Assembly (NCBI RefSeq): GCF_900141755.1
Contig: NZ_LT670844.1
Location: forward strand, 2,232,001-2,296,000
Source of the DNA: Bradyrhizobium lablabi
GTDB lineage: Bacteria; Pseudomonadota; Alphaproteobacteria; Rhizobiales; Xanthobacteraceae
DNA: 64,000 nt
Direction: 5' to 3'
Shown: positions 18,401-25,362 of the stretch, in pieces
Layout: every line of letters starts with the position of its first letter
Position numbering within the stretch: position 1 is the first letter of the stretch
Made by a program: the position numbers and the translations under genes
The notes under the pieces: model-generated
What the model was told of the DNA's origin: nothing
Seen by the model: only the letters and a program-made list of their open reading frames with translations
Databases searched by the model: none

Positions 18401-18796
18401 CATCCCGGATATGTTGATGCGTGGTGGTGCGTGGTCGTAGGAGTGGGCGATCAATTGCCCGGACGCATCGGTCCATCCGATCGCGACAATGACGGATGAG
18501 CTTTTCTGCAACTGGCGAAGCGCGGCATTCGCCGTGCCGGGTTCGGTGTACCTTTTGCCGATTGCCGCCGCCTCGAGCAGGACTCGATCGACGTCTTCAA
18601 ACGTCAGTGCCGTGTGTTCGGCGAGAACGGTCGCGAAGCTCTGGGCATCGGTTTTGGCGGTCGCGATCCGGTCGTCGTAGCGGCTTTGCAGATCGACAAG
18701 AAACAGCGCGACCGTCGCCACCGAAAGCAGCACGCCAAGTGCCGTCAGCGACGACACCGGCGACCGGGCCAGCTTTTGGTAGATTCCATGCATCAC
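15425..18796 (-). CDS. membrane Cache-PAS-PAS-PAS-GGDEF-EAL protein (c-di-GMP signalling)
   Basis: 1123 residues. A membrane helix (about 18-36), a periplasmic Cache-type sensor (40-280) and a second helix (287-309) precede three tandem PAS domains (about 320-435, 440-555, 570-685), each with a FDAxxxNMxxGLxxFDA core. The GGDEF domain (690-850) has an intact GGDEF at 773-777 and an inhibitory RxxD at 764-767, so it should make c-di-GMP with product inhibition. The EAL domain (875-1110) departs from consensus at catalytic places: EAF at 902-904, DN at 1020-1021 where two metal-binding Asp are expected, and AKGVE at 1076-1080 for AEGVE. It is therefore probably inactive or regulatory. The 28-bp palindrome at 18843-18870 lies just upstream. 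Confidence 0.92.
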   Translation of the reverse strand: MMHGIYQKLARSPVSSLTALGVLLSVATVALFLVDLQSRYDDRIATAKTDAQSFATVLAEHTALTFEDVDRVLLEAAAIGKRYTEPGTANAALRQLQKSSSVIVAIGWTDASGQLIAHSYDHAPPRINISGMSHFIAQRDATDDRLFIAAPYRSAAGDKWFTAASRRLTNADGSFAGVVTAPIDQSYFLKIFRAIDLGKRGSVTLLHREGRVLARRPERTDAFEKSFMDVPFFTKYLPTSDAGALESTSPIDGESRIAGYKAVARLPLVLIVSYARGDVLAPWYHHLYTFGPLVAAIVVIIMFGTFVLVRQTNALAANTAALASTNARFDAALSNMPDGLSMFDADEKLLVSNSRYREMYDLTEEQVGPGTPLSRIVSDYKTAGTGFDPDIFAAGAKARAPHTLTLADGRVILIQRTPMKDGGWVATHRDITEKRRAEARLVSANDRLDAAIGNMSQGLCLFDAEKRLVVSNRRFQEMYRLPDELVLPGTPLARILQHYADRGEQSDLTVDQHVELMPTQLKQNYVPADGREILIQRKPLPDGGWVATHEDVTEQKRAEQLLAEKAAELEAMNIRFDAALNNMSQGLCMFDAEQKVVVSNARYGDIYNLGRGQIKPGTSLRQILEFRRQAGTSFATAPEVYLKVNVKEASEIQELADGRVVAIARHTMPGGGWLTTHEDITDRARNERRIAFLAQHDLLTGLANRALFSEKLDDAAKRLARHGITFTVLALDLDKFKNVNDTLGHPAGDQLLIEVARRLNSSLRDTDVLARFGGDEFAIIQENEKNQSEGAIKLALRIIGLIQQPFDLNGHRVSIGTSIGIAFAPEHGADAETLLKRADLALYAAKSGGRNDFRIFEPELTEAADIQKSMEGELREAIAQSELELHYQPVIDVRTRAVCGVEAFVRWHHPSRGLLAADQFLPLAEQTGLMLPLGEWILQQACVDAAAWPPHIRVAINISAAQFNKGNLFDVVLCALVESGLAPERLELEIAEASLLDKNQAAHLQTIRQLKSLGVSMVLDNCGTGYSSASYLTGFPFDKIKIDRSVAQGFASRRDCAAVVASVLALAHGLDIATAAKGVESREQFEALQAAGVDFAQGYLFGHPVPHAELDLDAVIPMAKNVA

Positions 18797-18842
18797 AAAT
18801 GCGCGTCACCCAACGAGTGCCGCATCCACCGTCGCTCCGCAT

Positions 18843-18870
18843 CGTTAATATATCGTTCATAATATTAACG
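18843..18870. promoter_or_regulatory. AT-rich inverted repeat upstream of the GGDEF-EAL gene
   Basis: CGTTAATAT (18843-18851), ten spacer bases, ATATTAACG (18862-18870), a perfect 9-bp pair about 47 bp before the start codon at 18796. Its low GC stands out in this DNA. It could be an operator or the core of a promoter. Confidence 0.45.
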
Positions 18871-18990
18871 TCGACGCGGAATAGGCTTAAGGGCTCGTCA
18901 AGCCGCACACGGTCACTCCCGCAGAGCTACTGAGTTTTTATCCAAATTGGCGTGCGGCTCAGCCCGGCCCCGTAGCAAGCGCCCCGCCGC

Positions 18991-20082
18991 TCAGCTCTTC
19001 GGGCGGGTGCGGATCATGAAGGTTTCGTAGCTGTATTCCGCGACCTGCCACCAGAGATTGCCGTCGTTGCGGAACTCCATCTGCGACTCGTAGATCTTCT
19101 TGAAGTCCGGGTTGGATGCCGAGGTCTCCGCATTGACCTCGTTCGATGCCTTCAGACAGGCTTCCATGATCGCCTGGCTGAACGGGCGCAGCTGTGTCCC
19201 GTTCGCCACCAGGCGCTTGATGGCCTGCGGGTTGCGCGCGTCGTAGCGCGCCTGAACATCCATGTTGGCATAGCCGCAGGCGATCGTGAGCAGCGATTTA
19301 TACGCCTTCGGCAAGGCATCCCATTTGTCGGTATTGATGAAGAAGTGCAGCGCCGTGCCGCCCTCCCACCAGCCGGGATAGTAATAATATTTGGCGACCT
19401 TGTAGAAGCCGAGCTTCTCGTCGTCATAGGGGCCGACCCATTCGGTGGCGTCGATGGTGCCCTTTTCCAGCGCCGGATAGATATCACCGCCGGCGATCTG
19501 CTGCGGAATGGTGCCGAGCTTGGACAGGGTCTTGCCGGCCCATCCGCCGATCCGAAATTTCAGACCGTTGAGATCCTCGACGGTGTTGATCTCCTTTCTG
19601 AACCAGCCGCCCATCTGGGTGCCGGTGTTGCCGCCGGAAATGCCGTACAGCTTGTACTTCTTGCCGAACTCGTTGAGCATGTCCTGGCCGCCGTGATCCT
19701 GGAACCAGGCATTCTGCTGCCGCGAATTCAACCCGAACGGGACCGAACAATAGAGCGCGAAGGTCGGGTCCTTGCCGATGAAGTAATAGGCGGCGGTGTG
19801 ACACATCTCGACGGTGGAGTTGGTCACCGCATCGACCGCCTGCAAGGCCGGGACGATTTCGCCGCCGGCGAAAGCCTGGATCTGAAACTTGTTGTCGGTG
19901 GCTTCGGCGACGTATTTCGAAATCGTCTCCGATGCGCTGAAGGGAACGTCGAGCGACTTCGGCCAGCTCGTGGTGCAGCGCCATTTCAGCTCGGGCATCG
20001 ATTGCGCGATGGCGGGTGCTGCGACCGCGGTCGACGCGGCAAGCCCCGCGCCTGCCGTCTTCAAGAATTCACGACGTTTCAT
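18991..20082 (-). CDS. TRAP transporter solute-binding protein (DctP family), orphan
   Basis: 363 residues. The N-terminus KRREFLKTAGAGLAASTAVA is a twin-arginine-like export signal ending near AIAQS. The mature part has the DctP fold signs, including the organic-acid region LNGLKFRIGGWAGKTLSKLG and the segment EWVGPYDDEKLGFYKVAKYY found in binding proteins of the alpha-keto-acid type. The ATG at 20082 is preceded by a G-rich Shine-Dalgarno; the upstream in-frame start at 20121 would bury the signal. No DctQ/DctM genes are adjacent, so it must use a permease encoded elsewhere. Confidence 0.9.
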   Translation of the reverse strand: MKRREFLKTAGAGLAASTAVAAPAIAQSMPELKWRCTTSWPKSLDVPFSASETISKYVAEATDNKFQIQAFAGGEIVPALQAVDAVTNSTVEMCHTAAYYFIGKDPTFALYCSVPFGLNSRQQNAWFQDHGGQDMLNEFGKKYKLYGISGGNTGTQMGGWFRKEINTVEDLNGLKFRIGGWAGKTLSKLGTIPQQIAGGDIYPALEKGTIDATEWVGPYDDEKLGFYKVAKYYYYPGWWEGGTALHFFINTDKWDALPKAYKSLLTIACGYANMDVQARYDARNPQAIKRLVANGTQLRPFSQAIMEACLKASNEVNAETSASNPDFKKIYESQMEFRNDGNLWWQVAEYSYETFMIRTRPKS

Positions 20083-20229
20083 GGCGTTTCCCCCTGTTTG
20101 GTTTCCTGCAGAAGCCCCCAACTCCGTGGCGGCTTCGCGCGGTGTCGCTTGTCGGCGATCTTGGTCGCGATGGTATCAGACGCCGGGGCCGCCGGGTAGC
20201 CAACGTTCTCAGCACAAAGTCGCAGTATG

Positions 20230-20913
20230 TCAGGCGGTTATCGCGACGATCCAGGCCGCCAGCGTATCGATGATCTCGTCCATGACCTCGCGGTCATTGC
20301 GTCCCGAGCGCGCCAGGACGTGGAAGGCATGGTCCGCCTCCTGCACGGGATGGAGCGACGCGGATGCCCCGAGGCGTCTCACGACGGGCTCGATCAGCGG
20401 CCATTCCGCAAGCTTGTCGCGGGTGCCCTGCACGAACAGCATGGGGATATCGACATTCCCGAGGTGCTTTGCCCGCACCTCCGAGGGCTTGCCCGCCGGA
20501 TGCAGCGGAAAGCCCAGGAACGCCAATCCGTGGACGCCGGCCAGCGGCGCGGCGGCCTGCGCCTGCGAGGTCATGCGGCCACCGAACGATTTGCCGCCGG
20601 CAATCAACGTAAGCCCGGGACAACATCGCCCGGCCTCCGCCACCGCGGCCCGCACCGCAGCATGCGCGATCGCAGGCGGATCCGGCCGCCGGCTGGCGTT
20701 TTCCATGTACGGGAATTGATAGCGCAAGGTCGCGATGCCGCGGTCGCCGAGACCGGTCGCAACCCTCGCCATGAATTCATGGTTCATCCCTGCCCCCGCG
20801 CCATGGGCAAAAACAAAACAGGCATGCGCATGCTGCGGGTGGAGCAGCAGCGCGGAGACCTCGTCTGCGCCATCGACGCTCAGTTTCAGCTTTTGCGGGC
20901 TGACGGCGCTCAT
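20230..20913 (-). CDS. alpha/beta hydrolase, KANL3/Tex30-like family
   Basis: 227 residues. The oxyanion-side motif FAHGAGAGMNHEFM is at about 35-48, the nucleophile elbow is GGKSFGGRM (Ser near 109) and the catalytic His lies in ADHAFHV near the end, so a full serine-hydrolase triad is plausible. Cytoplasmic, no signal peptide. Family members are mostly uncharacterised esterases or dienelactone-hydrolase-like enzymes. The gene lies 18 bp downstream of the small gene at 20932-21333 on the same strand and may be cotranscribed with it. Confidence 0.82.
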   Translation of the reverse strand: MSAVSPQKLKLSVDGADEVSALLLHPQHAHACFVFAHGAGAGMNHEFMARVATGLGDRGIATLRYQFPYMENASRRPDPPAIAHAAVRAAVAEAGRCCPGLTLIAGGKSFGGRMTSQAQAAAPLAGVHGLAFLGFPLHPAGKPSEVRAKHLGNVDIPMLFVQGTRDKLAEWPLIEPVVRRLGASASLHPVQEADHAFHVLARSGRNDREVMDEIIDTLAAWIVAITA

Positions 20914-20931
20914 GCCCCGTTCGCCGGTCGT

Positions 20932-21333
20932 TCACTGCCGCAAGATCGGATGTTCATTGAGCACGTCTTCCCGGATCGATACCGCCTGGATGGCGCGAAA
21001 CAAGATCCGCGCCGTTTTCAAATCTTTCGCCGTCAGGCACAAGGTCACGATCTGACGCACCGAGGAATCGCGCAACAGGTCGTCGGAGATCTTGATGGCG
21101 ATGGCCATCGCGGCCCTGGCAGCGCGCTCGTAACGCTCCCTCTCATATTTGTTCTTCTTGTTGTCTTTCTTCCCGCCGTCCGGCGCGCCGGCAAAGCCAC
21201 CGGTTTTTTCGGCACTGTCGAGCGCGGAACGGCAGATCTCGCGTATCTTGTGGGCCGCCTCGATATCGCCGATCGGCCATTGGATTTCTTCGTCCCAGAT
21301 TTCCTTGCGCTTTTCCCTGCTGAACCACCGCAT
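20932..21333 (-). CDS. small charged hypothetical protein
   Basis: 133 residues from the ATG at 21333 (MRWFSREKRKEIWDEEIQWP), preceded by AGGGG; ATGs at 21357 and 21570 are further in-frame options. The protein is rich in Lys, Glu and Asp, with a basic central linker (GGKKDNKKNKYERERYERAA) and a helical C-terminal half ending in HPILRQ. No signal peptide, membrane helix or known motif. It precedes the hydrolase gene by 18 bp. Confidence 0.6.
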   Translation of the reverse strand: MRWFSREKRKEIWDEEIQWPIGDIEAAHKIREICRSALDSAEKTGGFAGAPDGGKKDNKKNKYERERYERAARAAMAIAIKISDDLLRDSSVRQIVTLCLTAKDLKTARILFRAIQAVSIREDVLNEHPILRQ

Positions 21334-21413
21334 CGGCGTGCCCCTGTCCGCAAGCATAAATGGCCAGGGTACGATTTCAATCGCCAATGCGCTGATGTTG
21401 CACCCGCACCCGC

Positions 21414-23564
21414 CTACTTTGCCTCCAGCGTGCTGACCGGCTCCCAATCCGTATCCGGCGGATGGCTTTCGAATGCCCTTGCCCGGGCAAGAAAAAGCGC
21501 CGACGGCTTGTCGAAACCGGCGACGCGCGCAAAGCATGTTGCCGCGGCGTCGAATTCGCGGGCCCGCCAATGCGCTAGGCCCTCGGCATAGGCCGCGGCA
21601 GCGGTGAGCTGCTGTGACGTCGCCTGCCCCGCCTCGGCAAGCAGTTCATAAATCTTTACCGGCGCGGAGCGGCCCTGGACCCGGATGGCGTCAAGTTCGC
21701 GCCATGCGAATCTCGATCCCGTCAGCGCGACGGTCATTTCCGAGGCGGCGATCGAGGTGCCGTAATATTTGTTGGCGCCCTCGAGCCTTGAGGCGACGTT
21801 CACCGCGTCGCTCATGACCGAATAATTGAAGCGCCGCCGCGAGCCGATATTGCCGACCAGCGCTTCACCCGAATTGAGCCCCATCCGATGCGCCACCTTG
21901 TAGCCCTGGAAAGCGGCGGAATTTTCGTTGAGCTCGTCAAGACGGGCGCGGCAGCCGAGCGCGGCATAAGCCGCATTGCTCGCATGGTCGCTGTCGTCGG
22001 CCGGCGCGCCGAACACCGCGACAATGGAGTCGCCGATATATTTGTCGATATAGCCGCCTTTGCTCTCGATGATGTCGGTCATCGCGGAAAGATACTCGTT
22101 CATGAACGCCACCAGCTCCGCCGGCGTCATTTTCTCGGCGATCGAGGAAAAGCCCGCCAGATCCGAAAAGAACACGGTGACGTCGCGGGTTTCGCCGCCG
22201 AGCACCGGCAGCCGGTTGGACGCCAGCATCTTGTCGATCACCTGCGGCGCGAGATAGAGCGCAAAACTCGAGCGCAGCAACCGCTCCCCTTTGTCGGTCA
22301 CGACAAAGCGGTAGGCGCCGATCGCGGCCATCGCGGCCAGTCCGGCGACAAAGGGCTCGCTGAGCGGCAACGCCAGCGACCGTGTAAATGCAAGCGTCGC
22401 GAAGGCGGTCCAGAGCGCGACCATGCCAAGGTAGACGGCAGCGGCCGTACCCGGCGCCAGCATCCGCGCCGCGAGCGCGGCCAGCGCGGCAAAAGCAATG
22501 GCGATCATCGTCGCCGGCACACGGCCGGGTTCGACCACCGCGTCCCGGGCCATCAGATTGTGGACGGCGGTCGCATGAATATAGACGCCCGCAATCGAGG
22601 TGCGTTTGAATTGCCCGGCGGCCGGCGGCGCCGGTGGCAGCGCGCAGCGCGGCGCCCGCGAGCCATCGAGCTCGGTCGCAAAGCGCTTGGAGGTGAATTT
22701 CCGGTCCTCGGAATCGAGCAGCGTGCCGAAGATGACGATCTTGCCGGCGAACTGGCGGTGGAAGAAATCCACATCGTTGCGCTCGACGCAGGCCCGCAGG
22801 TCGGCGAACGAAAACGTCTGAATGTCGTCGGCGCCACCTTCGAAATTCAGGGTCAGCGTATTCGGCACCGTGCTCGGAATCCGATAGCCGGCAAGCGTCA
22901 CGCTGCCATCCTCCGTCAATACCGGCGCGGCATTGAGCGCGCGTGACACGAGTTCCAGCGCCATCGAGGGAACCGGCTTGCCGTCACCCGCGAAGGTCAG
23001 CGGTATCCGTCGCACCACCTCGTCGGGGTCGGTAAAAATATTGAGCGGGCGGATATTCTTGGTTTGACCGACCGCGATCCGTTGTCCGGGCGACGGCCGG
23101 TCGCCGCGCAGCGTCTCGCCCAGCACTACCTTGCCGGCGGCAGCTCCCTTCGCCAGCGATCTGAGGAAATCCCGGTCGAAGCCGCGCATTCGCGCTCCCA
23201 CCGAATCGCCGCCAAACGGAATCTCCGACAGTTCGATCGACGTCGGCAAGACGATGTCGAAACCCACGACGCTGGCGCCGCCGTCGATCACCGCGCTCAG
23301 GACCCGGCCGATCTCCGTGGTCCAGGTCAGCGTCGGCGATCCCTTGAAGGGCGGCGTCGCATAGGTCTCCTCGTCGACCGCGATCACGGCGACAGGTGCT
23401 GCGGCGGGATCATGGCGGGCGCCGAACGCCTGCCAGCGCAACGCCGTCAGCGCGTCGATCGACCAGCCATGGATCAGGTTGAACGGGGGCAGCGCGGTAA
23501 CCAGGCCGCAGGCCAAAGCGACGAGAATGATCACGGCGGCATCTCGCCTGACGACGCTGCCCAT
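21414..23564 (-). CDS. CHASE2-domain adenylate/guanylate cyclase
   Basis: 716 residues. An N-terminal membrane helix (about 9-26) is followed by an extracytoplasmic CHASE2 sensor (about 35-340), three membrane helices (about 349-417) and a cytoplasmic class III cyclase domain (about 455-640). The metal-binding Asp residues are in FFSDLAGF (D468) and GDSIVAVFG (D512), and the transition-state region VNVASRL is present near 588, so it should be active. It probably makes cAMP from ATP in response to an external cue. The FecR-like secreted protein is encoded 30 bp upstream, a pairing often seen with CHASE2 proteins. Confidence 0.92.
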   Translation of the reverse strand: MGSVVRRDAAVIILVALACGLVTALPPFNLIHGWSIDALTALRWQAFGARHDPAAAPVAVIAVDEETYATPPFKGSPTLTWTTEIGRVLSAVIDGGASVVGFDIVLPTSIELSEIPFGGDSVGARMRGFDRDFLRSLAKGAAAGKVVLGETLRGDRPSPGQRIAVGQTKNIRPLNIFTDPDEVVRRIPLTFAGDGKPVPSMALELVSRALNAAPVLTEDGSVTLAGYRIPSTVPNTLTLNFEGGADDIQTFSFADLRACVERNDVDFFHRQFAGKIVIFGTLLDSEDRKFTSKRFATELDGSRAPRCALPPAPPAAGQFKRTSIAGVYIHATAVHNLMARDAVVEPGRVPATMIAIAFAALAALAARMLAPGTAAAVYLGMVALWTAFATLAFTRSLALPLSEPFVAGLAAMAAIGAYRFVVTDKGERLLRSSFALYLAPQVIDKMLASNRLPVLGGETRDVTVFFSDLAGFSSIAEKMTPAELVAFMNEYLSAMTDIIESKGGYIDKYIGDSIVAVFGAPADDSDHASNAAYAALGCRARLDELNENSAAFQGYKVAHRMGLNSGEALVGNIGSRRRFNYSVMSDAVNVASRLEGANKYYGTSIAASEMTVALTGSRFAWRELDAIRVQGRSAPVKIYELLAEAGQATSQQLTAAAAYAEGLAHWRAREFDAAATCFARVAGFDKPSALFLARARAFESHPPDTDWEPVSTLEAK

Positions 23565-23594
23565 GGCGGGGTCCGCGCGATCGACGCGACCCGG

Positions 23595-24260
23595 CTATTC
23601 CAGACGCACCAGGCGGCCGATGATCGGAGTTGCGCCGGGTTCGGCCTGGCGATCGACCAGGAAAACAACCCGCTGCGACCCCAGGCTTGCCGCGTAGGTG
23701 CCGCCCGGCTTCAGCGCCGTGCCGGCCTTGGCAAAGTCATAAAACTTGCCCCGCACCACCGAGGCAGGGGTGAGGTCCACCGCATAGCGCTCGCCCTTCA
23801 CATCGAGCCGTTCAACCACCAGTTTTCCGCGCGGCCCGGTCTCGACAAAGGGCGAGAGGCCATAGAGCGTCAAATGCGGTGCCGGAACGTTCTTTTCATT
23901 GAGGCTGCGGACCACGGTCGCAGCGCTCTCGCCGATTTCGCTGCCGGCGAGCTGCGGCTGGCCGGAGTCGCATTGCACCTTGCCGGCCTTGACGTCGCCG
24001 AGATGGACCATGCTTTCTTCGGCGCCCACGATCACGGTTCCGATCCCGTTGATGGTTTCGCGCCAGCAGGATTTCATGTAGCTGAGCACGACCATGCCGC
24101 CCTGCCCGAGCTTGATGACTTTCCCAGGCGCGACGTAGTCCATGAACTCGACGCCGGTCACCTTGCCCTGCACTTCTTCGACGACGGCGACCGGGGTCTG
24201 CGCTGCAGCCAAGGTGGTGAAACCAACCAAACCAATGATCGCGGCGAATAGGCTTTTCAT
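23595..24260 (-). CDS. secreted FecR-like protein
   Basis: 221 residues with a signal peptide (MKSLFAAIIGLVGFTTLAAA, then Q). Residues 25-90 (VEEVQGKVTGVEFMDYVAPG, then KVIKLGQGGMVVLSYMKSCW) resemble the FecR beta-domain that forms a periplasmic scaffold. The C-terminal half (from about 150) is also beta-rich. It is translated 30 bp upstream of the CHASE2 cyclase on the same strand, so the two are probably cotranscribed and the secreted protein may present a signal to the sensor. The assignment to FecR is by pattern, not by strong motifs. Confidence 0.72.
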   Translation of the reverse strand: MKSLFAAIIGLVGFTTLAAAQTPVAVVEEVQGKVTGVEFMDYVAPGKVIKLGQGGMVVLSYMKSCWRETINGIGTVIVGAEESMVHLGDVKAGKVQCDSGQPQLAGSEIGESAATVVRSLNEKNVPAPHLTLYGLSPFVETGPRGKLVVERLDVKGERYAVDLTPASVVRGKFYDFAKAGTALKPGGTYAASLGSQRVVFLVDRQAEPGATPIIGRLVRLE

Positions 24261-24365
24261 GATGCAAACCTCGACAAGGCTGTCGTCCCCGCAAAAGCAG
24301 AGCCGACAATAGCAGACGGCGGCATTACCGATAACCCTTCTGCTGAAATCAATGGGTGAGATAGC

Positions 24366-25349
24366 TCACACACGGCGGGTCCAATGATCGGCGTTGACCG
24401 CGCCTGCGGGAACCTTGCCGTTAATGATTGCTTCGACCTGGCGCACCGTCTCGAGCGACTGGCTTTCGATCGCCGGCGGGGTCAAGCCGCCGATATGCGG
24501 CGTGGCGATGACGTTTGGCAATTTTACCAGCTCCGGGGTCGGCATCTGATCGCGGGCGCGACCGACATCCATTGCGGCTCCGGCAATGCGATTTTCGCGC
24601 AATGCCTCCGCCAAAGCCGCCTCGTCGACGAGATTGCCGCGGGACAGATTGATGAAGAAGGCGTGCTTCTGCATCCGCGCCAAGGCTTCACGCCCGATCA
24701 GATTTTCGGTCTGTTCGTTGGCAACCGCGAGGCAGACAACATAGTCGGAACGCGCGAGAAGATCCTCGAGAGAAACACGTTCGATAGCGTCATCGACCGC
24801 TGTCACAAATGGATCGGCGACCAGGACCCTCATACCGAGCGATCTCGCGAGCGGCGCCAGATAACGGCCGATGCTGCCGTAACCAATGATGCCGATCGAG
24901 CTGCCGGCAAGCTGCCGCCCCATCAATATTTCCGGCATCCGCCCCGCATGGTAATCCGCGCTCGCGCGCGAAATGCCGCGCGACAGATCGACCAGGAAGC
25001 CGAGCGCGAGCTCCGCCACCGACGGCACGAAGCCGGGTCCGGCGCGGGTGACCAGCACCCCCGCCACTGATGCTGCCGTGACATCGATGTTGCGGATATC
25101 GACGGCGCAGCGAACGAAGGCGCGCAATCTTGCGAGGCGCGGGAAAATCTCGCCTGGCCCTTCCGTCAAACGATCGGCCACGATGATATCGACGTCGCGC
25201 GCCGCCGCGATCAGGCCGGATGCATCCAGTGCGTCATCGGCCTCATGCAGGACGACCTGCGCCAGCGCCTGGAGGCCGCTCAGGCTGCGTTCGCCGTAAT
25301 ACTGGCGACGGGCTTGAGGCGTATGGGTCAGCAGGATTTTCAACGCCAA
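24366..25349 (-). CDS. D-2-hydroxyacid dehydrogenase family protein
   Basis: 327 residues from a TTG at 25349 with GAGGGAGA just upstream; this start lies 13 bp after the TRAP permease stop, while the open frame above it overlaps that gene. The NAD-binding motif GIIGYGSIG is central, the substrate Arg is in LSRGNLVDE and the catalytic His in TPHIGG. The usual Glu of the DVFExEP motif is not found: the segment reads DVGRARDQMP. The reaction is probably reduction or oxidation of a 2-keto/2-hydroxy acid. Its place at the end of the TRAP operon suggests it handles the imported acid. Confidence 0.82.
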   Translation of the reverse strand: MALKILLTHTPQARRQYYGERSLSGLQALAQVVLHEADDALDASGLIAAARDVDIIVADRLTEGPGEIFPRLARLRAFVRCAVDIRNIDVTAASVAGVLVTRAGPGFVPSVAELALGFLVDLSRGISRASADYHAGRMPEILMGRQLAGSSIGIIGYGSIGRYLAPLARSLGMRVLVADPFVTAVDDAIERVSLEDLLARSDYVVCLAVANEQTENLIGREALARMQKHAFFINLSRGNLVDEAALAEALRENRIAGAAMDVGRARDQMPTPELVKLPNVIATPHIGGLTPPAIESQSLETVRQVEAIINGKVPAGAVNADHWTRRV

Positions 25350-25362
25350 AGATTCTCCCTCG

